Source of the DNA: JAEMQF01 sp963775015
Lineage (GTDB): Bacteria > Pseudomonadota > Gammaproteobacteria > Burkholderiales > Burkholderiaceae_C
Direction: 5' to 3'
DNA: 64,000 bases
NCBI GenBank assembly: GCA_963775015.1
Contig: CAVZHI010000011.1
Span: 178,643 to 242,642, forward strand
Both the position numbers and the translations under genes were made by a program. The notes beneath the pieces are model-generated. The model was not told the DNA's origin. It was given only the letters and a program-made list of their open reading frames with translations, and made no database searches. Shown here one piece after another: positions 29,483 through 37,271 of the stretch. Within the stretch, counting starts at the first letter, position 1, and the number at the start of each line of letters is the position of its first letter.

Positions 29483-30169
29483 ATGGACATCCGCAAACTG
29501 CAACGCGCCATCGTCGATGGTCTGGAAGACGTGAAAGCCCAGAACGTCGTCGTGTTCAACACTGAACACCTCACCCCCCTGTTCGAGCGCGTCATCGTCG
29601 CTTCGGGCGCGAGCAACCGGCAGACCAAGGCACTCGCGAACAGCGTGCGCGAAACCGTCAAGGGCCGCGGCATGGACGTGCTGCGCACCGAGGGCGAAGA
29701 AAATGGCGAGTGGATCATCGTCGATTGCGGCGCCGCCGTCGTGCATGTGATGCAACCCGCGATCCGCGATTACTACCACCTCGAAGAGCTGTGGGGCGAC
29801 AAGCCGGTGCGGATGAAAATCGACACCGCGCCGGTCAAGCTCGTGAAGGCAGAGCCGCCGCAGACGGAAGCTCAATCGCGTGCCGCATCGCCGCGTGCGG
29901 GATCGCGCGCCGCGCCGGCCAAGACGCCGTCGCGCAGGCCCGCCGCCGGCCAGGCTACTGCCAAGGCTTCGGGTGCGCGCCGCGCGCCGGCAAAGGCTGC
30001 GCCGCCCGCCAGGCGCGCGGCGCCAGTGGCGGCGAAAAGAGCGGCACCGAAGAAGACCGCGCCGCGACGCGCCACGACCGTGACGACAAAGACGACCGCG
30101 CGCGTCGCGGCTCCGGCAAAAAGCGCGGCCAAGAGCGCCGCCAAGCGCAGTGTGAAGAGCCCACGCTGA
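29483..30169 (+). CDS. rsfS: ribosomal silencing factor RsfS with a long basic tail
   Basis: 228 residues. Residues 1-115 form the normal RsfS domain, which blocks 50S-30S joining by binding L14: VVFNTEHLTPLFERVIVASG, GEWIIVDCGAAVVHVMQP and RDYYHLEELWG. From about 120 there follows a tail of roughly 108 residues almost wholly of Ala, Lys, Arg, Pro and Ser (e.g. KTPSRRPAAG, KSAAKSAAKRSVKSP), like a histone-H1-type tail. Typical RsfS has about 105-130 residues. The ATG directly follows the nadD stop. Confidence 0.93.
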   Translation: MDIRKLQRAIVDGLEDVKAQNVVVFNTEHLTPLFERVIVASGASNRQTKALANSVRETVKGRGMDVLRTEGEENGEWIIVDCGAAVVHVMQPAIRDYYHLEELWGDKPVRMKIDTAPVKLVKAEPPQTEAQSRAASPRAGSRAAPAKTPSRRPAAGQATAKASGARRAPAKAAPPARRAAPVAAKRAAPKKTAPRRATTVTTKTTARVAAPAKSAAKSAAKRSVKSPR

Positions 30170-30191
30170 ACTGCAGCGCGCGCTGCTTCAG

Positions 30192-30659
30192 ATGAAGCTG
30201 TTGCTCATCGCCGTGGGCCAGCGCCCGCCCGCGTGGGCGCAGCAGGCTTACGAAGAGTTTGCGAAGCGCTTTCCACCGGAAATGCGCCTCGAACTCAAGA
30301 CCGTGAAAACGCAGGCGCGCGGTACCGGCAGCGCGGCACAGATGATGGTGCAGGAAGCGGCACGCATCGAAGCGGCGTGCCCGAAGGGCGTGCGCCGCGT
30401 CATCCTCGACGAGCGTGGCGAGCGCCTGAGCACGGCGCAGCTCGCGAAGCGCCTGCAGGCCTGGGCGCACGACGCGCGCGACGTGGCTCTGCTCGTCGGC
30501 GGGCCCGACGGCTTGGCCCCAGCGCTCAAGGCCAGCGCCGACGAGAGCATTCGCCTGTCCGACTTGACCCTGCCGCACGCTCTGGTTCGGGTGCTGCTCG
30601 CCGAAGCGCTGTACCGCGCCTGGAGCGTGACCGTGAACCACCCCTACCACCGCGAGTAG
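30192..30659 (+). CDS. rlmH: 23S rRNA pseudouridine-1915 N3-methyltransferase
   Basis: 155 residues, the usual length. SPOUT methyltransferase; LDERGERLST, LLVGGPDGLA and SDLTLPHALVRVLLAEALYRAWSV include the conserved AdoMet-binding knot. The C-terminal NHPYHRE is invariant in the family. It sits directly after rsfS as in E. coli. Confidence 0.97.
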   Translation: MKLLLIAVGQRPPAWAQQAYEEFAKRFPPEMRLELKTVKTQARGTGSAAQMMVQEAARIEAACPKGVRRVILDERGERLSTAQLAKRLQAWAHDARDVALLVGGPDGLAPALKASADESIRLSDLTLPHALVRVLLAEALYRAWSVTVNHPYHRE

Positions 30660-30676
30660 ACGCTCGGCCGCACCCG

Positions 30677-31279
30677 ATGCCCGCGCCCGACTTCATCTAC
30701 CTCGCGTCGGCGAGCCCACGCCGCAGCCAGTTGCTCGACCAACTCGGCGTACGCCACAAGCTGCTGATTGCAGACGCCGCCGAAGACGCCGAAGCGCTGG
30801 AAGCGACGCGGCGCGGCGAGTTGCCGGAGGCCTACGTGCGGCGCGTGACCCGCGCCAAGCTGCGCGCCGCGCGGCAGCGGCTCGAACGGCGCGGCTTGCG
30901 CGCCGCGCCGATCCTTTGTGCCGATACGACGGTCGCGCTCGGCGTGCGAATCCTGGGCAAACCCGCCGACGCAGCGGACGCGGTGCAGATGCTGAACAAC
31001 CTTGCTGGGCGCACGCACCGCGTGATCAGCGGCGTCGCGCTGTTCGACGGCCGGCGCACGGCAGCGATCCTGAACATATCGCGGGTGCGCTTTGCGCCGA
31101 TGTCGCGCGCCGAGATTCACGCCTATGTCGCCGGCGGAGAACCCTTCGGCAAGGCCGGCGCGTACGCGATCCAGAGCGACGCGGCGCGTTGGGTCGAGCG
31201 CATCGAAGGCAGCTACTCCGGAATCATGGGACTGCCGCTGTTCGAGACCGGATTGCTCCTGAAGCGCCTGGGTCTTTGA
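30677..31279 (+). CDS. maf: Maf-family nucleotide pyrophosphatase (YhdE type)
   Basis: 200 residues. Hydrolyses non-canonical or excess nucleoside triphosphates (dTTP/UTP type). Opening LASASPRRSQLL is the Maf signature; ADTTVAL (acidic metal site), GKAGAYAIQSDAARW and GSYSGIMGLPL complete it. The lysine of GKAGAYAIQ is the substrate-binding one. Placement just before rng matches the enterobacterial yhdE-rng order. ATG 30677 lies 17 bases after rlmH. Confidence 0.93.
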   Translation: MPAPDFIYLASASPRRSQLLDQLGVRHKLLIADAAEDAEALEATRRGELPEAYVRRVTRAKLRAARQRLERRGLRAAPILCADTTVALGVRILGKPADAADAVQMLNNLAGRTHRVISGVALFDGRRTAAILNISRVRFAPMSRAEIHAYVAGGEPFGKAGAYAIQSDAARWVERIEGSYSGIMGLPLFETGLLLKRLGL

Positions 31280-31343
31280 TTCGCGAGCGGCGGCGCGGCA
31301 TTGCGGCGCGCGAGCCGCGCATCACATCGCTCACAATGCCATG

Positions 31344-32879
31344 ATGCAGGACATTCTCATCAACTGGGCGCCGCAGGAGACGCGCGTCGCGGTCGTCGAA
31401 AACGGCTCCGTGCAGGAGCTGCACGTCGAGCGCGCGCTCGAGCGCGGGCTGGTCGGCAACATCTACGCCGGCCGCGTCGCGCGGGTTTTGCCCGGGATGC
31501 AATCGGCGTTCATCGACATCGGCCTGGACCGCGCCGCGTTCCTGCACGTCGCCGACGTTTACGTGAGCGGCGCCGGTTCCACTGCCGCGGCGAACGGCGG
31601 CGGAAACGGCGCGAACGGCGGCGCAAGCCATCGCGCTGAGGCGACGAGCAGCACGGCGGTGACGCCGATCGAACGCCTCATCTTCGAGGGCCAGACCCTC
31701 ACGGTGCAAGTCATCAAGGACCCGATCGGCAGCAAGGGCGCGCGCCTGTCGACGCAAGTCTCGATTGCCGGGCGCCTGCTCGTGTTCCTGCCGCAGGATG
31801 ACCGCATCGGCATCTCGCAAAAAATCGGCTCGCCCGAACTGCGCGAGCAATTGCGCGCTCGCATGGGGTTGCTCGCGATGCGGCCGGACGCGAGCGGCGT
31901 CACGGGAGGCTTCATCCTGCGCACCAACGCCGAAGAGGCGAGCGACGCCGAGCTCGCCGACGACATCGCCTACCTGCGCAAGACCTGGGCTGCGGTGCGC
32001 GAACGCGCGCTGCGCTCGCCCTCGGGAACGCTGCTGCACCAGGACCTGAACCTGGTGCAGCGCGTACTGCGCGACCTCGCGCACGACCAGACGCAGGCGA
32101 TCCGCATCGATTCGCTGCTGCAGTACGAACAGCTGAGGGCCTTCGGCGAGGAGTTCACGCCGACCTCGGTCGCCAAGCTCGAACACTACAAGGGCGAACG
32201 GCCGATTTTCGACTTGTTCAACATCGACGAGGAAATCGCGCGCGCGCTGGCGCGGCGTGTCGACCTCAAGTCGGGCGGCTATCTCATCATCGACCAGACC
32301 GAGGCGCTGACGACGGTTGACGTGAACACCGGCGGTTTTGTCGGCGCGCGCAATTTCGACGACACGATCTTCAAGACGAATCTCGAGGCCGCACAAGCGA
32401 TCGCGCGCCAGTTGCGACTGCGCAACCTGGGCGGCATCATCATCATCGACTTCATCGACATGACGCGCGACGAGCACCAGGCGGCGGTGCTCGCCGAACT
32501 GCGCAAACAATTGAGCAAGGACCGCACCAAGATCACGGTGAGCGGGTTCACGGGCCTCGGGCTGGTGGAGATGACGCGCAAGCGCACGCGCGAATCGCTT
32601 GCGCACATCCTGTGCGAACCGTGCCAGACCTGCCAGGGCAAAGGCGAAGTGAAAACCGCGCGCAGCGTCTGCTACGACATCCTGCGCGAGATCCTGCGCG
32701 AAGCACGCCAGTTCAACCCGAAGGAGTTCCGGATCATCGCCTCGGCGGCGGTGGTCGAGATGCTGCTCGACGAAGAGTCGCAGCACCTCGCAGGCTTGAG
32801 CGACTTCATCGGCAAGCGGATTTCGCTGCAGGCAGAGGCGTTTGCGACGCCGGAGCAGTACGACATTGTTCTGATGTAG
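31344..32879 (+). CDS. rng: ribonuclease G
   Basis: 511 residues. Endonuclease for 16S rRNA 5'-end maturation and mRNA turnover. RNase E/G landmarks are TRVAVVENG, IYAGRVARVLPGMQSAF, GGYLIIDQTEALTTVDVNTG, GGIIIIDFIDM and the zinc-link CEPCQTCQGKG. A Gly/Ser/Ala-rich insertion (about 74-108) interrupts the S1 domain region. ATG 31341 directly in front is an alternative start. The last codons and stop lie inside the 27-bp repeat that forms the left end of the island, so the gene end is preserved after integration. Confidence 0.94.
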   Translation: MQDILINWAPQETRVAVVENGSVQELHVERALERGLVGNIYAGRVARVLPGMQSAFIDIGLDRAAFLHVADVYVSGAGSTAAANGGGNGANGGASHRAEATSSTAVTPIERLIFEGQTLTVQVIKDPIGSKGARLSTQVSIAGRLLVFLPQDDRIGISQKIGSPELREQLRARMGLLAMRPDASGVTGGFILRTNAEEASDAELADDIAYLRKTWAAVRERALRSPSGTLLHQDLNLVQRVLRDLAHDQTQAIRIDSLLQYEQLRAFGEEFTPTSVAKLEHYKGERPIFDLFNIDEEIARALARRVDLKSGGYLIIDQTEALTTVDVNTGGFVGARNFDDTIFKTNLEAAQAIARQLRLRNLGGIIIIDFIDMTRDEHQAAVLAELRKQLSKDRTKITVSGFTGLGLVEMTRKRTRESLAHILCEPCQTCQGKGEVKTARSVCYDILREILREARQFNPKEFRIIASAAVVEMLLDEESQHLAGLSDFIGKRISLQAEAFATPEQYDIVLM

Positions 32880-32885
32880 GGTTTC
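32859..32885 (+). repeat. left attachment site (attL) in the 3' end of rng
   Basis: 27 bases identical to 40694-40720. It covers the last rng codons (for YDIVLM), the TAG stop and six further bases. It is 0.2 kb before the integrase start. The 3'-end-of-gene position and the integrase next to it are typical of site-specific islands. Confidence 0.85.
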
Positions 32886-32997
32886 GCGGCGTCTCACGAC
32901 GACCCACTTGCCACCCGCAAACCCGCATGAATGCTGGCGATTCCGGGTTTCGGTGGATTTTCGAGGTCTTGACGTCTCACCAAGTTCCACTCAAATT

Positions 32998-33029
32998 GGG
33001 TAGCTGGCTGGGTAGCTAGGCGGGTAGCT
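32998..33029 (+). repeat. three 12-bp-period GGGTAGCT repeats, left island end
   Basis: GGGTAGCT occurs at 32998, 33010 and 33022, exactly 12 bp apart and in the same orientation. Two copies of the same word (the second ending CC) with the same period lie at 40602 and 40614, inside the right end. Likely arm-type binding sites for the integrase or its excisionase. The 184-base gap 32880-33063 holds no gene. Confidence 0.55.
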
Positions 33030-33063
33030 GCGATCCGGCCCACATCCGAACAATGGGGTGGAC

Positions 33064-34278
33064 ATGGCACGCGACAAAGGCCTTTTGTCGGACCTGCAAC
33101 TCAGGCACTGGATCAAGGCGGGCACACCGCTGGCCAAGGCCGATGGCAACGGGCTGACCTTCACGCTTTCCACCGCCGGCGTGGCGGGCTGGATACTTCG
33201 CTATCGACACGGCGGCCGGCGCCGCGAGTTGACGATCGGCCGCTATCCCGACATCAGCCTGGCCGATGCGCGCGGCATCGCCACCATCAAGCGCGCCGAG
33301 ATCATGCAGGGCCGCAACCCGGCGGCCGACAAGCAGAAGGCCAAGGCCACCGCGGCGAAGGACTGGACGGTGCGCGAGCTGGTCAAGGACTACCGCGCCA
33401 AGAAGCTGGTCAGCCTGGCGCACAGCACCCAGGTCAGCTACGGCCGGCACCTCAAGCGCGTGGAGAAGAAGTTCGGCGCGCTGACCGTGCGCGAGATCGA
33501 GGCCTCCGACGTGGTCGCGCTCATCGAGTCGAGCTCGCTCACCTGGGGCGAGTCGAACATGCTGCTGATCACGACCAAGTGCCTGTTCACGCATGCCTGC
33601 GGCAAGCGGCTGATCAATGCCAACCCCTGCCACGGCATCATGCTGTCGGCGTTGCTCGGCGAGCGGCCGCCGAAGCGCAAGCGACTGATGCTGACGAGGG
33701 AGGAGCTGCACCTGCTGCTGAACGCCGGCATGCGCAGGCGCAACGCGCTGACAATCCGCATCCTGCTGGCTACCGCCGTGCGCAGCGCCGAGCTGTACCA
33801 GGCACGGTGGGAGCACGTCGACCTGGGCGAGGCGCGGTGGCACATCCCGAAGAGCAAGACCGGCGCGGCAATGGACATCCCGCTGGCGCCGATCGTCGTG
33901 GACTGGTTCAAGGAACTGCGCACGCTGGCCGGTGAGTCGGCGTTCGTGCTGCCGGCACACTCACGCGGCCGTGCCGCCAGGCAGGGCGGCGACACGCATG
34001 TCAGCAAGGACACCATCCGCGAGGCGATCGGCTACTGGCTCTATGCCGACAAGCCGGCGGTGCGCCGTTTCACGCCGCATGACCTCCGTAGCACGATGAA
34101 GTCGCACATGCGCGCGCTCGGCGTGCCGCGGGACATCTCGGAGATGTGCCTGAACCACAAGCTGTCCGGCGTGGAGGGCATCTACGACCGGCACACGTAC
34201 TTCGAGGAGAGGCGAGAGGCGCTGGAGAATTGGGCTGGCTTTCGAAGGCTAAGAAAACCGCCCCTGATGCCAGGCTAG
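33064..34278 (+). CDS. tyrosine-type integrase (P4/DUF4102 family)
   Basis: 404 residues. Catalyses site-specific recombination between the rng end and the element. The N-terminal DUF4102-like region has GLTFTLSTAGVAGWILRYR and RELTIGRYPDISLADAR; the catalytic domain has Arg in ATAVRSAELYQARW, Lys in IPKSKTGAAM, HxxR in TPHDLRSTMKSH, His in LNHKLSG and Tyr in GIYDRHTY. All catalytic residues are present, so it appears active. It is the first gene inside attL. The start is ATG 33064; 33058 is an alternative in a GTG/ATG pair. Confidence 0.93.
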   Translation: MARDKGLLSDLQLRHWIKAGTPLAKADGNGLTFTLSTAGVAGWILRYRHGGRRRELTIGRYPDISLADARGIATIKRAEIMQGRNPAADKQKAKATAAKDWTVRELVKDYRAKKLVSLAHSTQVSYGRHLKRVEKKFGALTVREIEASDVVALIESSSLTWGESNMLLITTKCLFTHACGKRLINANPCHGIMLSALLGERPPKRKRLMLTREELHLLLNAGMRRRNALTIRILLATAVRSAELYQARWEHVDLGEARWHIPKSKTGAAMDIPLAPIVVDWFKELRTLAGESAFVLPAHSRGRAARQGGDTHVSKDTIREAIGYWLYADKPAVRRFTPHDLRSTMKSHMRALGVPRDISEMCLNHKLSGVEGIYDRHTYFEERREALENWAGFRRLRKPPLMPG

Positions 34279-35037
34279 CAACTCATCATCCGGCCTCAGC
34301 CGGTCTGAAGCCCGAATGGGTACGCCATCCAAGGCCACAAGTGCCTGCTGGGCGTAGGTGTCGTCCACCGCTTCACGCAAGCGCCGGCCGACGCGGATCT
34401 GCAGCGAGACCGGCGTGATCGTGATGAGCCCTTGGTCGAACGCCCGGTCGTAGAGCGGTGACAAGCACAGGCCGTTGCGAGGATTCAGTCGATGCACGGG
34501 GTTCTCTGCCCACGGGACGATGTGACTCGCGATCAGTAGCTTGGGCTCTTGCAAACCCGTGATGCAGCACCGACCCCCATAGCTGGCTAGAACCCAGCGG
34601 CGAAAGCGTACCTGATTGACGCGCACCCTGACGACCGCTTCACGCTCGGTGTCGATAGACGGGGCAAGGTCACCAGAGACTGCGGCCAGTTCAGCTGGCT
34701 CAATATGGTCTGCTTCGATCGCGGTGAGTCCTGCCTGCGCAGCAAACTGTTCGTACGCGGCTGCAGCTGCGTCCAACACGTTGGACCACGATGTGGTGAC
34801 TTCTGCCCAGACGTCACGGTCAAGCTTGGATGCCTTCTTCAGACCCGCGCGGCCCGAGCCCGTAATGGCGGGGTCCAGGCTGGCGATGTTGACCAGCTTC
34901 ATGGCTACTGAGCTGGGTGTGCGGCCCAGCCAGCTTGCGAGTTGCACGATACGTGGTTGGCCCCGATGCAGCTGACCAAACGGCAGTTGCAGGTACAGGT
35001 GAAGGGCAGCGAGGACTTCTGCGCGGGTCCAGTTCAT
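34249..35037 (-). CDS. HNH endonuclease domain protein
   Basis: 262 residues. The C-terminal part is an HNH_2-type nuclease: CCITGLQEPKLLIASHIVPW, then NGLCLSPLYDRAFDQGLI (His and Asn of the beta-beta-alpha metal site). The N-terminal part has an LHLYLQLPFGQLHRG helix and LASWLGRTPSSVAMKLVN, which looks like a DNA-binding segment. Such proteins are common in mobile and defence islands as restriction-like nucleases; the target is unknown. It overlaps the 3' end of the integrase gene by 30 bases, tail to tail. ATG 35037 is chosen from the family-like opening MNWTRAEVLAALHLYLQ. Confidence 0.8.
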   Translation of the reverse strand: MNWTRAEVLAALHLYLQLPFGQLHRGQPRIVQLASWLGRTPSSVAMKLVNIASLDPAITGSGRAGLKKASKLDRDVWAEVTTSWSNVLDAAAAAYEQFAAQAGLTAIEADHIEPAELAAVSGDLAPSIDTEREAVVRVRVNQVRFRRWVLASYGGRCCITGLQEPKLLIASHIVPWAENPVHRLNPRNGLCLSPLYDRAFDQGLITITPVSLQIRVGRRLREAVDDTYAQQALVALDGVPIRASDRLRPDDELLAWHQGRFS

Positions 35038-35183
35038 GGTGCAAACACTATAGGCGTTGCACCCTTCTTCCGGCCGGATCGAAAGCCGCGTGTCAATCTG
35101 GCAGCGTTCAGTCAACCTTTCTGGCGTCCGTGGAGAGACGCGCCTGCGCAGGCACCGCGGCGTCGGCGTCTGTCGCAGCCAGG

Positions 35184-35477
35184 ATGTGTTGCCAGAGAGG
35201 AAGAAGGCCATCGATCGACGGCGTCAACTACGCGCGCACCGAGGCGCCTTCGCTCATCCGAACCTGGGACTTCATCGTGCTGCCCAGTGCGTTCCTGGCG
35301 ATGGGCGTCCGGTTCGGTGACGTGGGCATGATTGCGTTCGTACCCGCGGCGGCCTTGTACCTCGCCGCGATGGTTTCCGGGCGTGCGGCCGACCGTGCCC
35401 GGCTGGCCCAGCAGGTGGATCGAGCGATCGACCTGGAGGCTTGGCGCACCCGTCCCACGAAGTCGACCCAGCATTGA
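35184..35477 (+). CDS. possible small membrane protein (uncertain)
   Basis: 97 residues with two hydrophobic runs (FIVLPSAFLAMGV and GMIAFVPAAALYLAAMV) and a basic, charged C-terminus. No family is recognised and there is no good ribosome site. It could be the end of a lost gene, since the surrounding 35040-35540 region has no other convincing gene and lies next to an HsdR-like remnant. Confidence 0.3.
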   Translation: MCCQRGRRPSIDGVNYARTEAPSLIRTWDFIVLPSAFLAMGVRFGDVGMIAFVPAAALYLAAMVSGRAADRARLAQQVDRAIDLEAWRTRPTKSTQH

Positions 35478-35536
35478 TTCGACTGCCGCCTGGAATGGGT
35501 GCAAATGGGCGTCGAAATGGCTTGCCATGCCGCACG

Positions 35537-35743
35537 ATGATCCAGACGGCCGCCATCCAGTTCACGCTCGAGATACTGGTCGTCGTCGCCGGCATCGACG
35601 AGTTAAAGGGCGCCTTGGGCACTCTTGGCACACTGGCGCCGGATCGGCTGAAGGACGACACGCAGGTGTACAAGTAGTTCGTCGAGAACGAGTCGTTCAA
35701 GCGGTTCGTCGGCGATATGGTGTTCGCGATCACGAGCCCGTGA
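35537..35743 (+). pseudogene. possible remnant of a type I restriction subunit (HsdR C-terminus)
   Basis: The frame reads ELKGALGTLGTL, LKDDTQVYK, a TAG stop at 35675, then FVENESFKRFVGDMV and AITSP with a TGA stop. A VYK-stop-FVENESFKRF reading suggests a CAG-to-TAG change in a once-continuous C-terminal tail. It resembles the end of HsdR-like proteins from memory; that match is tentative. No HsdR body is present. Nothing else is visible in the 35478-35536 gap. Confidence 0.35.
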
Positions 35744-35776
35744 AGGGGCGAGTGACCAGCTGATGGCGAGTTTGGT

Positions 35777-35797
35777 AAAGTAAGGGATCCTTACTTT
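35777..35797. promoter_or_regulatory. palindromic operator before the AbrB/PIN genes
   Basis: Perfect 9-bp arms AAAGTAAGG and CCTTACTTT around GAT, ending 16 bases before the antitoxin ATG. AT-rich compared with its surroundings. Probable binding site for the AbrB-type antitoxin or its toxin complex (autoregulation). Confidence 0.6.
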
Positions 35798-35813
35798 CCG
35801 ACCTGAGACCACC

Positions 35814-36098
35814 ATGCTCGCCAAGATCACCTCGAAGAACCAGCTCACGCTGCCCAAGAGCGTGACGCAGGCCGTCGGGCCCGCAGAGTATTTCGACGTG
35901 CAGACGCGCGACGGGCAGATCGTGTTGACGCCCGTGCGCATCCAGCGCGGCGACGCCGTGCGGGCCAAGCTGGCTGAGCTGAACCTGACCGAGGCCGACA
36001 TCGGCGACGCCGTGACCTGGGCGCGCGCGTCATCGAGCCCGAAGGCTCCCGCCAAGGCCGCAGCCAAGCCCCGCGCCAAGGTGCAGCGCAGAGCATGA
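35814..36098 (+). CDS. AbrB/SpoVT-type antitoxin
   Basis: 94 residues. The N-terminal swapped-hairpin DNA-binding domain has ITSKNQLTLPKSVTQAV and EYFDVQTRDGQIVLTPVR, as in AbrB-type antitoxins. The C-terminus is a Lys/Ala/Pro-rich tail (SPKAPAKAAAKPRAKV), probably flexible and toxin-binding or DNA-binding. Its TGA overlaps the start of the PIN gene (ATGA), typical of a toxin-antitoxin operon. A palindrome directly upstream is a likely autoregulatory operator. Confidence 0.82.
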   Translation: MLAKITSKNQLTLPKSVTQAVGPAEYFDVQTRDGQIVLTPVRIQRGDAVRAKLAELNLTEADIGDAVTWARASSSPKAPAKAAAKPRAKVQRRA

Positions 36099-36571
36099 GT
36101 ACTCGCAGGCGCGGCGCACCATCGGCCGACCGAAGTCCCCCCCGCGTCGTGCTCGACACCAACGTCGTGCTCTCGGCGCTGGTCTTCGGCAAGGGCACCA
36201 CGGCGCGCCTGCGGGCCGCCTGGCAGGGTGGCCACTTCTTGCCGCTGGTCAGCACCGCCACCGCGCAGGAGCTCGTGCGTGTCCTGGCCTATCCGAAGTT
36301 CCGTCTCGACGCGCAAGAGCAGCAGGAGTTGCTGGCCGACTACCTGCCCTACGCCGAGGCCGTTCGTATTCCTCAGCCACCACCGACCGTGCCACTCTGC
36401 CGAGATCCGTTCGACATGCCGTTTCTGCACCTTGCAGCCGCCGGCCGGGCCGACGCCCTGGTCACCGGAGATGCCGACCTGCTGACGTTGGCCCGCGTGG
36501 GGCGCTGTCCGATCATGACTCCCGACGCCTTCGTGAGCGGCCTGCGCCCGGCCGTGTCACCCCATGCATGA
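36095..36571 (+). CDS. PIN-domain toxin (putative ribonuclease)
   Basis: 158 residues. PIN-like active-site acidic residues: Asp21 in VVLDTNVVLSAL, Glu59 in TAQELVRVL, Asp104 and Asp107 in RDPFDMPFLHLAAAG, and Asp126/Asp128 in VTGDADLL. This is the family of PIN toxins in the COG1569 style (often with an AbrB partner). It would cleave RNA unless neutralised by the antitoxin encoded just upstream with a 4-base overlap. Confidence 0.82.
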   Translation: MSTRRRGAPSADRSPPRVVLDTNVVLSALVFGKGTTARLRAAWQGGHFLPLVSTATAQELVRVLAYPKFRLDAQEQQELLADYLPYAEAVRIPQPPPTVPLCRDPFDMPFLHLAAAGRADALVTGDADLLTLARVGRCPIMTPDAFVSGLRPAVSPHA

Positions 36572-36684
36572 CAAAGTTGCGGCTGGCGCCCGAATCGGCG
36601 CCGACGGCACGGCGCAGGCGATGACACCTGGCCAGCAGGCCACGTTGGCGGCTCGGCGCGCGGTGACGTGTGAACGAACTTGGT

Positions 36685-37170
36685 ATGTACAGCCTGCATT
36701 GCACGAAGAAGCTGCTTGATCGCATCAAGCTATCGACCGCAACGTCGCCACCGCCGCCGACGACGGTGCTCGGCAACTGGTACGCGACGGCACTGTTCTG
36801 GAAGCCTCAGCTCGCGCTGCTCGTGAACGAAGGGACCTTGCTGCCGGTGTTGATGCCGCTGGCACCTTCCTCGACCCTGTCTGCGAGGTTCCCTGGTGAA
36901 CTGGCGGTAGCGTTGGCCAGGCACGGAATAAGCCGAGCGGCCATTGACCGTGAGATGGCGGCGATGACCGAGGTCGCATTCGCGAAGACCGCCAACCGCA
37001 GCGTGCTCGGCATCATGAACGAGTTCTCGTTCCTGGCCGAGGGCTACCGCGACTACCTCGAGACCTCCGACCTGTTGGCCCTGTCGATGCGCCTGGCCGA
37101 CACACCTTGCAGCCCGATCAAGTACAACAGCCCGGCGCGGCTGATCAGGGAGATCTTCGCTGATGGGTAG
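36685..37170 (+). CDS. DUF6933-like protein
   Basis: 161 residues. Features: MYSLHCTKKLLDRI at the start, then LGNWYATALFWKPQLALLVNE, a conserved FSFLAEGYRDY near the middle, and the end CSPIKYNSPARLIREIF. It resembles the DUF6933 family often found in islands; no catalytic motif is apparent. The ATG at 36685 is preferred over the GTG at 36670. The last 60 bases are repeated, with changes, at 40450-40524 near the right island end. The 36572-36684 gap has no feature. Confidence 0.6.
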   Translation: MYSLHCTKKLLDRIKLSTATSPPPPTTVLGNWYATALFWKPQLALLVNEGTLLPVLMPLAPSSTLSARFPGELAVALARHGISRAAIDREMAAMTEVAFAKTANRSVLGIMNEFSFLAEGYRDYLETSDLLALSMRLADTPCSPIKYNSPARLIREIFADG

Positions 37171-37271
37171 ATGTCGGAATGCAGCAGAACGGCGGTAAGG
37201 TGATAGAAAATCACTGCTCTATTTGCTGATCTCATACAATAATATACGACATTTTAGTCGAGGAGCCAGCC

